Source: Pacificispira spongiicola (GTDB taxonomy: Bacteria > Pseudomonadota > Alphaproteobacteria > UBA8366 > Aestuariispiraceae). From it: a stretch of 64,000 bases of DNA. The stretch lies in NCBI RefSeq assembly GCF_012926505.1, contig NZ_JABBNT010000001.1, positions 806,001 to 870,000 on the forward strand. The letters run 5' to 3'. Below are positions 46,675 to 56,133 of this stretch, in pieces (the first letter of the stretch is position 1; each line of letters opens with the position of its first letter). Position numbers and translations under genes: made by a program. The notes below the pieces were generated by a model. That model was given only the letters and a program-made list of their open reading frames with translations, ran no database searches and was not told the DNA's origin.

Positions 46675-47301
46675 TCACATCGCCAGGGACTGGGCGCGCC
46701 CCGCCGTCTTGCGTTCTCCCGTCTTGCGCTCCGGAGAGAGCGGGCGCGGCCGGCCGATCACCGCATCGAAGATATCCTTTACGACCGCCTTGCCGGCGCT
46801 CCGGGCCTTGTCGTTGAAGTCGGTCATGCCGGCCTCGCGTTCCGCCGGCGTCAGCCCCGGATTGACCGAGATTCCGCCGACCGCCTTTGCCGCCTCTTCT
46901 CCCTTGCGGAGACCGGCGTTCCGGTCCTTGGCGTGATCATCATCGGCCGCGATGAAGATCCGCGCCTCCGGATGCTTTTCCCGGATCTTCTCGGCGACAG
47001 CGCGGAGATTGCCGGCGTCGAAGGCAACGACGACGGGAAGGCCGGTCGCTTCGTGGATCGTCGCCGATGTGGAATAGCCTTCGCCGATCACGACCGGGCC
47101 TTTCTCCTCAATGTCCCCGATCGTGTGATAGAGGCCTGCCTTGCGGCCGCCCTTCAGGAAGCGCTTCTCGCCATCGGACGAGATCCTCTGAAAGTTCCAC
47201 ATCACCCCATTCTCGTCTCTCAACGGAACAAGGAGGCCGCCATTGTCGTCTTGGCGCATCCCATGCCAACCGACCTGCTTAGCCATGAGATAGGGATGTG
47301 A
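46675..47301 (-). pseudogene. Toprim-domain primase, 5'-truncated at the island end
   Basis: The recognisable protein begins at S-H-P-Y-L and includes G-G-L-L-V-P-L-R-D, the Toprim motif V-I-G-E-G-Y and D-D-D-H-A-K-D. These are typical of TraC/P4-type Toprim primases of mobile elements. Full-length proteins have about 100 or more additional N-terminal residues (zinc-finger and primase parts). Here the homology stops near 47301, just 34 bases from the right direct repeat. The open frame continues to 47436 across the repeat but has no family resemblance there. An internal start at 47286 could make a short Toprim-only protein. Confidence 0.7.
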
Positions 47302-47334
47302 TCGATCCCCCCTGGAGGACTGGTTCCAAATCCC

Positions 47335-47395
47335 CCGGGGACACCAACATTTTCTGCTGATTCGCTTGGGACCGATTCTATGGTCCCACGGGCTG
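47335..47395 (+). repeat. attR: second copy of the 61-bp tRNA-end repeat
   Basis: The sequence is identical to 13235-13295 except at 47349 (A for T) and 47390 (G for C). It contains CCGGGGACACCA, the end of tRNA-Arg, without the rest of the tRNA. Weaker resemblance extends about 13 bases further left (GGTTC), as expected for a decayed tRNA T-arm. It marks the right border of the island. Confidence 0.9.
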
Positions 47396-47423
47396 TGATC
47401 TGCCCCCAAAGAATCGGACCATT

Positions 47424-48491
47424 TCACGCGCGCCAAACCAACTCGAACACGGTTCCCCCGGCATCAGAGGCCTTGCACGAAACTTCGACTTTATGCGCGC
47501 GCGCTATCGCCTTGACCACGGCCAAACCCAAGCCGCTGCCCTGACCGGAACGCACGGCTTCGGCGCAGTAGAAGGCCTCGAATACGCGCTCCCCGATTTC
47601 ACTTGGAATTCCAGGCCCAATGTCCTCCACCTGCAGATGGGCCAGGCCGTCGCGTTCAAAGGTGCGGATATGCAGCGGGCCAGGGGTTGCATGCTGAATG
47701 GCGTTGTCCAGCAATGCCAAAAGGGCCTGGCGCATTCGCACCGGATCGCAAATGACCTCGATGTCCGCCAATTCCAGCACCGGTGAGAAACCGGCGGACC
47801 GTAAGGTCGGTTCGAAGGGGTTCACCGCGGCGCGGATTTCGTCGGCGAGGTTGCATTCCTGCAGGTGAACCGTCAGGCGCCCGCTTTCGCCCAATTCCAG
47901 CAGGCGCAGATCTTCGACCAGCCGACTTAATCCTTCCACCTGGGTCAGCAGCCCGGAAATCAGTTGGGGCGTCGGTTGGAACACCCCTTCAGATAGCCCT
48001 TGAAGACGGCCGCGCAATACCGTCACCGGCGTGCGCAGTTCATGCGCAATCGCGGCGTTCCAGAATTCCCGGTCCCGCGCCATGTGCTGCAAACGTTCCG
48101 CCAGGTGGTTGAAATCGGAAACAAGGCGCGTCGCTTCGCCCATCGACCCGTCATCGGCGCTAGCACGCGCGGTCAAGTCACCTTCTGCCACCCGCCGTAA
48201 ATTATCTGCGACGGAGTTGAGCGGCGTCAAAATCCGTTGCGCCAGTTTAACCGCGACCCAGGTTGCCAGCGCCAGTGCCGCGAGCATCGTTGCGGCCATC
48301 CATGTCAGTTCGGCCGGGGCGGGCAAGAGATCATCGGAAACACTGTTCGGGGAGTAAGTCAGGACAGCCGCATAGAACACGTAGGACCCGCAGATCACCA
48401 GTAAGACCACACTGAACGCCAAGGCCATCATCGACAGGGTGATCTGACGGCGCAGTCCGGAGGCCTTCTGCTGCTCGGACATCGGGGTCAC
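47424..48491 (-). CDS. AdeS/BaeS-like sensor histidine kinase
   Basis: This 355-residue kinase has two membrane helices (about 15-40 and 65-85), a HAMP domain (L-A-Q-R-I-L-T-P-L), a phosphoacceptor H-E-L-R-T-P (about residue 151) and a HATPase_c domain (D-N-A-I-Q-H, G-P-G-I-P, G-L-G-L-A-V-V). A GTG at 48491 overlaps the response-regulator stop (GTGA); ATG 48482 is also possible. The gene pair is divergent from an RND efflux operon, matching the AdeRS/AdeABC plan, so it probably controls efflux. It lies only 28 bases from the right island repeat. Confidence 0.85.
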   Translation of the reverse strand: MTPMSEQQKASGLRRQITLSMMALAFSVVLLVICGSYVFYAAVLTYSPNSVSDDLLPAPAELTWMAATMLAALALATWVAVKLAQRILTPLNSVADNLRRVAEGDLTARASADDGSMGEATRLVSDFNHLAERLQHMARDREFWNAAIAHELRTPVTVLRGRLQGLSEGVFQPTPQLISGLLTQVEGLSRLVEDLRLLELGESGRLTVHLQECNLADEIRAAVNPFEPTLRSAGFSPVLELADIEVICDPVRMRQALLALLDNAIQHATPGPLHIRTFERDGLAHLQVEDIGPGIPSEIGERVFEAFYCAEAVRSGQGSGLGLAVVKAIARAHKVEVSCKASDAGGTVFELVWRA

Positions 48492-49222
48492 GCTCCGCCC
48501 AGACGATAGCCGACGCCTCGCACATTCGCAGGCACGCCGGTCACCCCCTCCGCTTCCAGCTTTTTGCGCAGCTTGCTTAGATGGCTATCGACGGTGCGTT
48601 CCAGCGCCTCCCCCTCTGGCAGGCAAGTTTCCAGCAGCTCGGCCCGGCTGAACACCCGCTTCGGTGTCCGGGCCAGATGCGCCAGCAAACGAAATTCGGT
48701 GAGTGTTAGGTCGAGCATCCGTTCGCGTCCACCCTCTCTCTCCACCACGACCTGATGCTCCTCCAGATCAACCCGAAAGGCAGCAAACCGAAGAACGCGG
48801 CGAGAAGCATCCTGGTCCTCCCCACTCGTCCGTCGCAGCACCGCTTTGACCCGGGCCACGACCTCCGCCGGGTTGAATGGTTTCACAACGTAATCGTCGG
48901 CACCGATGCGCAGCCCCATCAGCTTGTCGATGTCCTGATCCAGCGCCGTCAACATGATCACAGGGGTGTTGCCGCGATGGCGAACCTCGGTCAGCACCTG
49001 CCACCCGTCCAGGCGTGGCATCTGCACATCCAGCAGCAGCAGATCCGGTTTCAGCGATAAATGCAGGTCCAGTGCGCGGCGCCCATCCTCGGCCCGGACG
49101 ACACGGTTCTCCGCGCGTTCGAGATAGGCGGCCAGAATATCGGCGATGTCGGGCTCGTCCTCCGCTACCAGGATCAGGGCTTTCTTTTCCACAGTCGCAT
49201 ATCCATCCATTTCGATCTCCAT
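48488..49222 (-). CDS. OmpR-family response regulator (AdeR/BaeR-like)
   Basis: The 244-residue protein has a receiver (V-A-E-D-E-P-D-I, acceptor Asp in L-L-L-L-D-V-Q-M-P, Lys in V-V-K-P-F-N) and a C-terminal winged helix (L-T-L-T-E-F-R-L-L, V-D-S-H-L-S-K-L-R-K-K). ATG 49222 is chosen because GGAG lies 8 bases upstream. It is divergent from the efflux operon across 82 bp, where its binding site should be. Confidence 0.88.
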   Translation of the reverse strand: MEIEMDGYATVEKKALILVAEDEPDIADILAAYLERAENRVVRAEDGRRALDLHLSLKPDLLLLDVQMPRLDGWQVLTEVRHRGNTPVIMLTALDQDIDKLMGLRIGADDYVVKPFNPAEVVARVKAVLRRTSGEDQDASRRVLRFAAFRVDLEEHQVVVEREGGRERMLDLTLTEFRLLAHLARTPKRVFSRAELLETCLPEGEALERTVDSHLSKLRKKLEAEGVTGVPANVRGVGYRLGGA

Positions 49223-49304
49223 CGTATCTCCACATATCCTCGATTCAAACGCAACCGGCCTATGGGACTCAGGCATCGTCTGAAGTCCTAAGATCGGCGG
49301 AGCG

Positions 49305-50351
49305 ATGAAACAGAAAATCTTACTTGGGGCGGCGCTGTTGGGCGCGGTGGCTTATGCGGGGACCTCGCTGTCGAATAGCGTACCGGAAATCGTGCAACGC
49401 GCAGAGCCGGAAGCAAGCATACGAGTTACGGTCACCACACCGCAGGAAAAGCGGGTTGTTGAGCGCGCCGGCGTGACCGGGAGCCTGGTCCCGCGCGAGG
49501 AGATCACCGTGTTTGCCGAGATCTCAAGCGCCCGCATCCTGAGCCTGTCGGCGGAAGTGGGCGATGTCGTGCGCAAGGGCGACACGCTTGCCGTCCTCGA
49601 TACGGAAGGCGTCCGCCTGCAGGTCACGCAGATGGAAGCGGAGTACGCCAAGGCCCGTGACGAGTTTGCCCGCGTGAACTCGATCAAGGATACAGGGGCC
49701 GTCAGCAAAAGCCTTGTCACGGAAAAGAAGAACGCCATGGACGCCACGAAGGCCCGGCTGGAGGAGGCGCGGCTGGCCTTGCGGCGAACCGTCATCATCG
49801 CGCCCGAGAACGGCGTTATCTTCGAGCGACGGGCCACAATCGGAGGTTTGGCGAACACCAGTGAGGCGCTGTTCCGCATTGCCCGAGATGGCGAAATCGA
49901 AGCGGAACTGCGTGTTCCGGAAGAGGTCGCGAGTCGGGTCCTGCCCGCAGCAGCCGTCAGCCTGTCGGTTTCGGGAATACCGGAACCGCTGACGGGGAGC
50001 GTGCGTTTGGTATCGCCACGGATCGACGCCACTGACCGGTCCGCACCGGTTCGCGTGGCGATCGCTGCTGGCGCCGGGTTGAAATTTGGCAGCTATGTGC
50101 ATGGCGACATCGCGCTGGATGCCGTTACGGCCCTTGCCGTGCCTGCGACATCCGTCCAGAGGGACGCCGCCGGTGCTTTCGTGTGGACGGTCGAGGCCGA
50201 AGGCCGGATCACCCGTCAACCCATCACCTTGCGTCTTCACCAAAATGACGTAGCCCTCGTGACGGGGGTGACGGCCCAGCAGCGCATCGTCGTTCGTGCC
50301 GGCTCGCTCATCGGCTTGGGCGATGTCGTGACGACAATAGAGGTCCGTTGA
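49305..50351 (+). CDS. RND efflux periplasmic adaptor (membrane fusion protein)
   Basis: The 348-residue protein has a single N-terminal hydrophobic anchor, followed by the hairpin/lipoyl core: G-S-L-V-P-R-E-E-I-T-V-F-A-E-I, V-G-D-V-V-R-K-G-D-T-L-A-V-L-D, then I-I-A-P-E-N-G-V-I. It lacks an obvious lipobox cysteine. Adaptors bridge the RND pump and the outer-membrane channel. Its stop overlaps an upstream TTG of the pump gene; the pump ATG follows 2 bases later. Confidence 0.88.
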   Translation: MKQKILLGAALLGAVAYAGTSLSNSVPEIVQRAEPEASIRVTVTTPQEKRVVERAGVTGSLVPREEITVFAEISSARILSLSAEVGDVVRKGDTLAVLDTEGVRLQVTQMEAEYAKARDEFARVNSIKDTGAVSKSLVTEKKNAMDATKARLEEARLALRRTVIIAPENGVIFERRATIGGLANTSEALFRIARDGEIEAELRVPEEVASRVLPAAAVSLSVSGIPEPLTGSVRLVSPRIDATDRSAPVRVAIAAGAGLKFGSYVHGDIALDAVTALAVPATSVQRDAAGAFVWTVEAEGRITRQPITLRLHQNDVALVTGVTAQQRIVVRAGSLIGLGDVVTTIEVR

Positions 50352-50353
50352 TC

Positions 50354-53300
50354 ATGTCCATGCAGGTTTCCACCTGGGCCATTCGCAACCCAATCCCGCC
50401 AATCGTCCTGTTCCTGGCCCTGACCATTGCCGGTCTGTTTGCTTTTTCGAAGATTCCGATCAGCAGCATGCCCAATGTCGTCGTGCCGGCGGTCAGCATT
50501 ACGATAAACCAGCCCGGCGCGGCGCCGAGCGAGATCGAGACCCAGATCACCCGCGGCGTCGAAGGCGCCCTGGCGGGGCTGCGCGGGGTGAAGCACATCA
50601 CCTCGGTGATCTCTGAAGGCGTGTCCGCGACAACCGTCGAATTTCATTTGGGGATCGATTTCGACCGCGCGATGAACGACACGCGCGACGCTGTCGCCAA
50701 TATTCGCGACCAGTTGCCGCGTACCATCCAGGAACCGCAGGTCCGGCGTGAGGAGGCAGACGACGGATCGCTGCTGTCTTACGTCGCCGATGCGCCGGAG
50801 ATGCGACCGGAGGATCTGGCCTGGTTTATCGACGATACAGTTACTCGAAATCTGCTGTCCGTTCCGGGCGTCGCAAAAGTGACACGCCATGGTGGCGTCT
50901 CGCAAGAAATTTCCGTCATCCTTGATCCCAAGCGGCTATCCGCCTTCGGTGTAACAGCCGCGGATATCAGCCGACAACTGGCCCAAACCAGCGCCGACTT
51001 TGCCGGGGGGCGCCTGGTTCAGGCGGGCACCGAATATAGTGTGCGGGCGCTGGGCGGGGCAAAATCCGTGGCGGCGCTGCGCGACACGTGGATTGGTCTT
51101 GGTTCCGGTCGCAGTGTCCGTTTGGGCGACATTGCCGACATCATCGACGGCGGGGCGGAGGCACGCTCGATCACCAGGATCGACGGAAAGCAGGCGGTCA
51201 CCTTCTCCGTGCAGCGCGCGAAGGGAGCGAGCGAGATTTCGACCGGTGCTGCCATCAAGACAGCAATTGCGGAGATTCAGGCCGCCAACCCCTCCATCGT
51301 CCTCACCGAAGTCTTCTCGTTCGTCGATTTTACACAGACCAGCTATGATTCGACGATGTCCGCCTTCATCGAAGGTGCAGTGCTGACAATCCTGGTCGTC
51401 TTCTTCTTCCTGCGGGATGGACGCGCGACTGCGCTGGCGGCCCTGACCATCCCCCTATCAATCATCCCGACATTCCTTGTCATCCATCTGTTGGGATTCT
51501 CGCTGAACTTCGTCAGCCTGATGGCGATATCGCTCGTCACCGGCGTGCTGGTCGATGATGCCATCGTCGAGATCGAGAATATCCACCGTCATATGGCGTC
51601 GGCAAAAAAGCCCTATGACGCCGCCATGATCGCCGCGGAGGAAATCGGCCTGGCGGTGGTGGCGACAACGGCCGTGATCTGTGCCGTATTCCTGCCCGTC
51701 AGTTTCATGGGGGGCACAGCCGGACAGTTCTTCAAAGAGTTCGGCGTGACTGTGGCCGTGGCCGCCTTCTTCTCGTTGGTTGTCGCGCGGATGTTGACGC
51801 CGCTGATCGCCGCCTATTTCCTGAAAGCGCCCCCACACAAAGCCGAAGCAGTGGGTGGTTTGACGGCACTTTACCGCCGCTTGGTCGAATGGACGCTGGA
51901 CAATCGCGGCAAGACGGTGGGCATCGCGGCGATCAGCGTTGCCCTTTCCTTCGCGCTGTTGCCACAGCTGTCGACCGGATACCTGCCTTACGAGGATTAT
52001 TCGCAATCCAGCCTGACGATCGAACTGCCACGTGGGTCCACACTTGCGCAGACGGACGCAGTCGCGCAGCGCATTGCAAAAACCCTGAGGAAGCGTCCGG
52101 AAGTGCTGTACGTGCTGACCAGTTCCGGCGGCGATGCGGGCGTGAATGTTGCGAGCGTGGAAGTCAAGCTGGTGCCGCCGAATGCACGGTCGATCAGCCA
52201 ACGCGACTTCGAAAGCCTGGTCCTGCCGGAACTGATGGAAGAGCCCGACATTCGCGTGAAATTCGCCAACTCCGCCGGGGCGAAGGACATCAGCATCGCC
52301 CTCATTAGCGAAAATGTAGAGGCGCTGGAAGCAGCGGCCGTGGCCATCGAACGCGACATGCGAACCATCCAGGGCATCAACTCCGTAGGCAGCACAATGC
52401 CCCTGGCGCAGCCCGAGATCCTGATCATTCCCGATTTCGCCAAGGCGGCGCAGCTCGGCGTCACGGTCCAGGCATTGAGCGACGCGGTGAACATCGCCAC
52501 TATGGGCGACACGGAAAGCAGTCTCGCCAAGCTCAATCGCGACGGGCGACGTCTTCCCATCCGGGCGCGCCTGGCCGCTGGTTCAGAGACAACCTTGGAT
52601 ACCATTCGGGAGTTGCGGCTTCCAACGGTCTCCGGCGGCTCTGTGCCGCTCGGCACCGTCGCCGATATCCGTTTCGGCGCCGGTCCGGCAAGCATCGAAC
52701 GCTATGACCGCCACCGTAAGATCGCGGTGGGGGCGAATCTTGACGGCCTTGCCCTGGGCGATGCGATGACCCAGATCCAGGGGCTTCCGTCGATGCGCGC
52801 GCTGCCCAAGGATGTCGAGGTCCGCAACACGGGCGATGCCGAGGAAATGGACGATCTGTTCTCCCGCTTCCTGACCACGATCGGATTGGGGATGATGATG
52901 GTCTACGCGATCCAGGTTCTGCTCTATAAAGACTGGATTCAGCCCTTCACCCGTATGGCGGCGTTGCCGCTCTCGATCGGTGGCGCCTTCCTTGCGCTGC
53001 TGCTGACCGGCACCGATCTCAACATGCCGGCAGCCATCGGGATATTGATGCTGATGGGCATCGCCGATAAGAATTCGATCCTGCTTGTCGATTACATGGT
53101 CGAGCGTATCCGCGGCGGCGCCGACCGGCGCGAGGCGATCATCGAGGCGTGCACCATCCGTGCCCGGCCGATCCTCATGACCTCTCTGGCCATGCTGGGG
53201 GGCATGGTGCCCGTCGCCGTGGGGTTCGGTCTCGATACCGCCTTCCGCGCCCCGATGGCGATTGCCGTCATCGGTGGGCTGATCTCTTCCACCGCCCTGA

Positions 53301-53383
53301 GCCTGGTGTTCGTGCCCATATTGTTCGACTACGTGCGCGACCTGGAGGAGTGGCTGGTGCCCCGGCTCCAGCGCATGCTCTGA
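50354..53383 (+). CDS. RND efflux permease (AcrB/AdeB superfamily)
   Basis: The protein has about 1009 residues, typical for RND pumps. It starts S-T-W-A-I-R-N-P-I-P-P-I-V followed by a membrane helix. There are 12 expected helices with two large periplasmic loops, G-V-L-V-D-D-A-I-V-E-I-E-N (Asp pair in TM4) and the late M-G-I-A-D-K-N-S-I-L-L-V-D. The family exports drugs or other hydrophobic compounds using the proton gradient. ATG 50354 gives the standard N-terminus. Its operon partners are the adaptor and the outer-membrane factor. Confidence 0.92.
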   Translation: MSMQVSTWAIRNPIPPIVLFLALTIAGLFAFSKIPISSMPNVVVPAVSITINQPGAAPSEIETQITRGVEGALAGLRGVKHITSVISEGVSATTVEFHLGIDFDRAMNDTRDAVANIRDQLPRTIQEPQVRREEADDGSLLSYVADAPEMRPEDLAWFIDDTVTRNLLSVPGVAKVTRHGGVSQEISVILDPKRLSAFGVTAADISRQLAQTSADFAGGRLVQAGTEYSVRALGGAKSVAALRDTWIGLGSGRSVRLGDIADIIDGGAEARSITRIDGKQAVTFSVQRAKGASEISTGAAIKTAIAEIQAANPSIVLTEVFSFVDFTQTSYDSTMSAFIEGAVLTILVVFFFLRDGRATALAALTIPLSIIPTFLVIHLLGFSLNFVSLMAISLVTGVLVDDAIVEIENIHRHMASAKKPYDAAMIAAEEIGLAVVATTAVICAVFLPVSFMGGTAGQFFKEFGVTVAVAAFFSLVVARMLTPLIAAYFLKAPPHKAEAVGGLTALYRRLVEWTLDNRGKTVGIAAISVALSFALLPQLSTGYLPYEDYSQSSLTIELPRGSTLAQTDAVAQRIAKTLRKRPEVLYVLTSSGGDAGVNVASVEVKLVPPNARSISQRDFESLVLPELMEEPDIRVKFANSAGAKDISIALISENVEALEAAAVAIERDMRTIQGINSVGSTMPLAQPEILIIPDFAKAAQLGVTVQALSDAVNIATMGDTESSLAKLNRDGRRLPIRARLAAGSETTLDTIRELRLPTVSGGSVPLGTVADIRFGAGPASIERYDRHRKIAVGANLDGLALGDAMTQIQGLPSMRALPKDVEVRNTGDAEEMDDLFSRFLTTIGLGMMMVYAIQVLLYKDWIQPFTRMAALPLSIGGAFLALLLTGTDLNMPAAIGILMLMGIADKNSILLVDYMVERIRGGADRREAIIEACTIRARPILMTSLAMLGGMVPVAVGFGLDTAFRAPMAIAVIGGLISSTALSLVFVPILFDYVRDLEEWLVPRLQRML

Positions 53384-53424
53384 GCCACGCTTTCCCAGAC
53401 AAGCAGCTGTTAAGGACCGATCCT

Positions 53425-54807
53425 ATGCGTTTCACCATCCTACTCGCGCTCTCGCTGACGATGTCGGCATGCTCTTTCGTACCGCAACTGCAACTGTCGG
53501 AGCCGCCAATCCCCGCAGCCTTCCCCAACCGCGAGGCGGCGCCGCCAGGCCCAAGCGCGGCCGGGCTGGACCGGGCCGAGCTGATCCGGGACCCGCGTCT
53601 GCTGCGCATCATTGATCTAGCGCTTGCTAATAACCGGGACTTGCGCCTGGCAATGCTCAACGTCGAAGCGGCACGTGCGCAGAACGGCATCCAGACCGCG
53701 AACACGCTGCCCGGCGTCGATGCCCAGGCTTCCTACAGCCGGGAGCGGACGGCCGGACAGGGCGAGCAACAACCCGTGATCGCAAATCAGTATGGCGTGT
53801 CCCTGGGGCTGAACGCCTTTGAACTGGATCTGTTCGGACGGGTGCGTGCCATGTCGGAGGCTTCCCTTGCCGAATACCTTGCCAGCGAGGAGGGGTATCG
53901 GGCGGCGCGGGTGACCCTGATCGGGGCCGTTGCCGACGCGTATTTTGCGGAGCGTCTGGCGGTTGAACAGCAAGCGCTGGCCGAACGAACACTGACGGAT
54001 TGGCGCTACTCGCTGGAGCTTGCCCGGGTTCTTATGGAAAGTGGGCGGGGCGGCAACATGGACGTGGCTCGCGCCGAAGCCCAGGTGGCGGCGGCGGAGG
54101 CTGATCTGCAGGCGCGAGAACGGGCCGTCGCGCAGGCAGGCAACGCACTGCGCCTGGTGGTTGGGGCGGAATTGCCGGCGGATCTGCCGCCGCCCCTTGC
54201 CCTCGATAGCGATCCGGTTATGACGCAATTGCCAGCCGGTCTTCCCTCTGACCTGCTGCTCAACCGCCCTGATATCCGTCAGGCGGAACGCGCGCTCGCC
54301 GCCGCCAACGCCAATGTGGGCGCGGCGCGTGCTGCGTTCTTCCCCAAATTGTCGCTGACCGCCGCGTTCGGTTATACCTCACCCGCTCTGGCCGCTTTGT
54401 TCAGTGCCGAACACAAGGGTTGGAATTTCTCCCCTCGCGTAGGCCTCCCGATTTTCGATGGCGGACGGCTGGACGCGGAACTGGACCTCGCAAAGACTCG
54501 CAAGAACGAAGCGGTGGTACGGTACGAGAAGGCAATCCAGACGGCGTTCCGCGAAGTAGCCGACGGCTTGGCGGGAAGCGCCACCTTCGGCGCCCAGATT
54601 AAGGCGCAAGCCCGCGCTGTGGTGGAATCCGCGCGCGCAGTGCTTATGGCAGAAGCACGGTATCGCGCCGGGTTGGACAGCCGCCTGGAACTCTTGGATG
54701 CGCAGCGACAGCTTCAGGCCGCACAACAGGCGCTCTTGAGTGTGCGTCGCGAGGAGATCGCCAACGCCGTATCGCTTTACAAAGCGCTGGGTGGCGGGGC
54801 CGCGTAA
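53425..54807 (+). CDS. RND outer-membrane channel lipoprotein (NodT/OprM family)
   Basis: The 460-residue protein has a lipoprotein signal (L-T-M-S-A-C-S) and two outer-membrane efflux repeats of coiled-coil hairpins, with L-N-R-P-D-I-R-Q-A-E-R-A-L-A-A-A-N-A-N-V-G as the signature between them. ATG 53425 gives this signal; an earlier in-frame start would lie inside the pump gene. It completes a tripartite efflux system. Only a short spacer separates it from the pump stop at 53383. Confidence 0.9.
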   Translation: MRFTILLALSLTMSACSFVPQLQLSEPPIPAAFPNREAAPPGPSAAGLDRAELIRDPRLLRIIDLALANNRDLRLAMLNVEAARAQNGIQTANTLPGVDAQASYSRERTAGQGEQQPVIANQYGVSLGLNAFELDLFGRVRAMSEASLAEYLASEEGYRAARVTLIGAVADAYFAERLAVEQQALAERTLTDWRYSLELARVLMESGRGGNMDVARAEAQVAAAEADLQARERAVAQAGNALRLVVGAELPADLPPPLALDSDPVMTQLPAGLPSDLLLNRPDIRQAERALAAANANVGAARAAFFPKLSLTAAFGYTSPALAALFSAEHKGWNFSPRVGLPIFDGGRLDAELDLAKTRKNEAVVRYEKAIQTAFREVADGLAGSATFGAQIKAQARAVVESARAVLMAEARYRAGLDSRLELLDAQRQLQAAQQALLSVRREEIANAVSLYKALGGGAA

Positions 54808-54896
54808 CTCATACCAAACGGCCTCCGGCAATCCCCGGACGGCGCTCAACGAAATCGGGCGTCGCCCGTTTGCGTGTCGGGGGGAACGATAGGACG

Positions 54897-55931
54897 TCAC
54901 ATACGCCGATAGCGATGCGGGCTCATCCCGGTCCAACCGCGGAAGGCGCGGGAGAACGCGGAGAGTTCGGAATAGCCGAGACAATGGGCGATTTCGGTCA
55001 GGCGCATATCCGGGTCTTCGAGATAATGCAGGGCCAGTTCCTTGCGCGCCGCGTTCACCAATTCCTGAAAAGTGACGCCGTGCTGACGCAGCTGTCGTTG
55101 CAATGACAGGTCGGTCACGCCCAGGATGCGGGCGATTTCGGCGATGCTGGGCGGGATGTCGCCAAGCTGCAGTTTGATCTGATTGCGGACCGTCGTCGCA
55201 AAATCTTCCGGGTTCTGGTGAATCTCGCAGCGCGTCTTCAGGAACGGTTCGATGATGGAAAAAAGATACGGATCCTGATTGGGCATCTTGGCGTCGAGAT
55301 CCCGTCGGCGGAAGGCGAACGCGTTTGTCCGTCGGCCGAACTGCACCGGCGCGCCGAATATCTTTTCATGAAAATAGGCGCTGTCCGGCGCGTCATGTTC
55401 GAAGCGAACCTCCAACGGCACCCAACTGGGCCCCAATGCCTCCCTGAAGATGTTCAGGAACATTCCCATGGACAGTTCCGCGTCCTGACGGCGATTGGTG
55501 ATCCGGTCGTCGAAGATGCGATAGCTCAGCCAGAAGACATCGCTGTCCTCCCGGATCATGCCGAAGCTGGACTGGCCTTGATGGGCGGGGAAATAGATTT
55601 CGACGTTGCGAAGGGCGGCCGCGAGCGTCGGTGAACTGATCGCGGCGTAGCCGATCGCGCCCAAGCGACGCGGTTCGAACTTTTCACCGAAATGAAGGCC
55701 GAACCGGTCGTTGCGCGTTTGCCGGGCCGCTTCCTCGAACAGATTACAGAAATCGGAAAGCCGCAATTCGTTGAACGGATTGGTCAGGTCGTCGGGGCGA
55801 ATCGAGACATTACCAAGTATGCTGTCGGCGTCTCCGCTGAACCGTTCGATCAGTTCAACAACGCCGGTTGCCGCCGACGCCAATATGGTCGACGGTGCGA
55901 CAATCGCGCTTGGATGAGATGCCCACTCCAT
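54897..55931 (-). CDS. AraC-family regulator with Arabinose_bd/OruR-like N-domain
   Basis: The protein has 344 residues from ATG 55931. An N-terminal ligand domain (about 20-215) contains R-L-S-D-F-C-N-L-F and G-A-I-G-Y-A. The C-terminal double helix-turn-helix (about 245-340) contains S-I-A-E-I-A-R-I-L and I-A-H-C-L-G-Y-S-E-L-S-A-F-S-R-A-F-R-G-W-T-G. This architecture resembles OruR/ArgR-type regulators of amino-acid or amine use. It is divergent from the ABC-transporter operon and likely activates it. Confidence 0.82.
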   Translation of the reverse strand: MEWASHPSAIVAPSTILASAATGVVELIERFSGDADSILGNVSIRPDDLTNPFNELRLSDFCNLFEEAARQTRNDRFGLHFGEKFEPRRLGAIGYAAISSPTLAAALRNVEIYFPAHQGQSSFGMIREDSDVFWLSYRIFDDRITNRRQDAELSMGMFLNIFREALGPSWVPLEVRFEHDAPDSAYFHEKIFGAPVQFGRRTNAFAFRRRDLDAKMPNQDPYLFSIIEPFLKTRCEIHQNPEDFATTVRNQIKLQLGDIPPSIAEIARILGVTDLSLQRQLRQHGVTFQELVNAARKELALHYLEDPDMRLTEIAHCLGYSELSAFSRAFRGWTGMSPHRYRRM

Positions 55932-56066
55932 GTTCCTGCGCCCCACTTCGCATTAACGCCAGTGGGAATTTAAGCACGCCTTTACGCCGTTGTGTACCTT
56001 TCTGACCATCATCCCGAACCGACCGCCGCTGTTAAAAATCGGATCGATGATGTCAAGCGCGGCGTT

Positions 56067-56095
56067 TTGGTGACGCTAACGTTACAAAATAATTA
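56067..56095 (+). promoter_or_regulatory. possible sigma70-type promoter of the transporter operon
   Basis: TTGGTG and TAATTA are separated by 17 bases, 39 bp before the solute-binding protein ATG. The position is right for an AraC-activated promoter divergent from the regulator gene. This is a sequence-pattern call only. Confidence 0.4.
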
Positions 56096-56133
56096 TGAGT
56101 TTCGACATATCTAGAACAGTGGAGGTGGGTAAC

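Noticed and set aside
47320..47347. Second tRNA gene at the right repeat
   Set aside because: Only the T-arm/acceptor 3' part resembles a tRNA and there is no 5' half, so it is an attachment-site fragment.
49223..49304. AdeR-type operator in the divergent region
   Set aside because: I could not find a clear direct or inverted repeat in the 82 bases, so no site is annotated.
55932..56133. Cobalamin riboswitch upstream of the diol-dehydratase operon
   Set aside because: I found no B12-box-like element or long structured leader; the gap is about 200 bases and is better explained by an AraC-controlled promoter.
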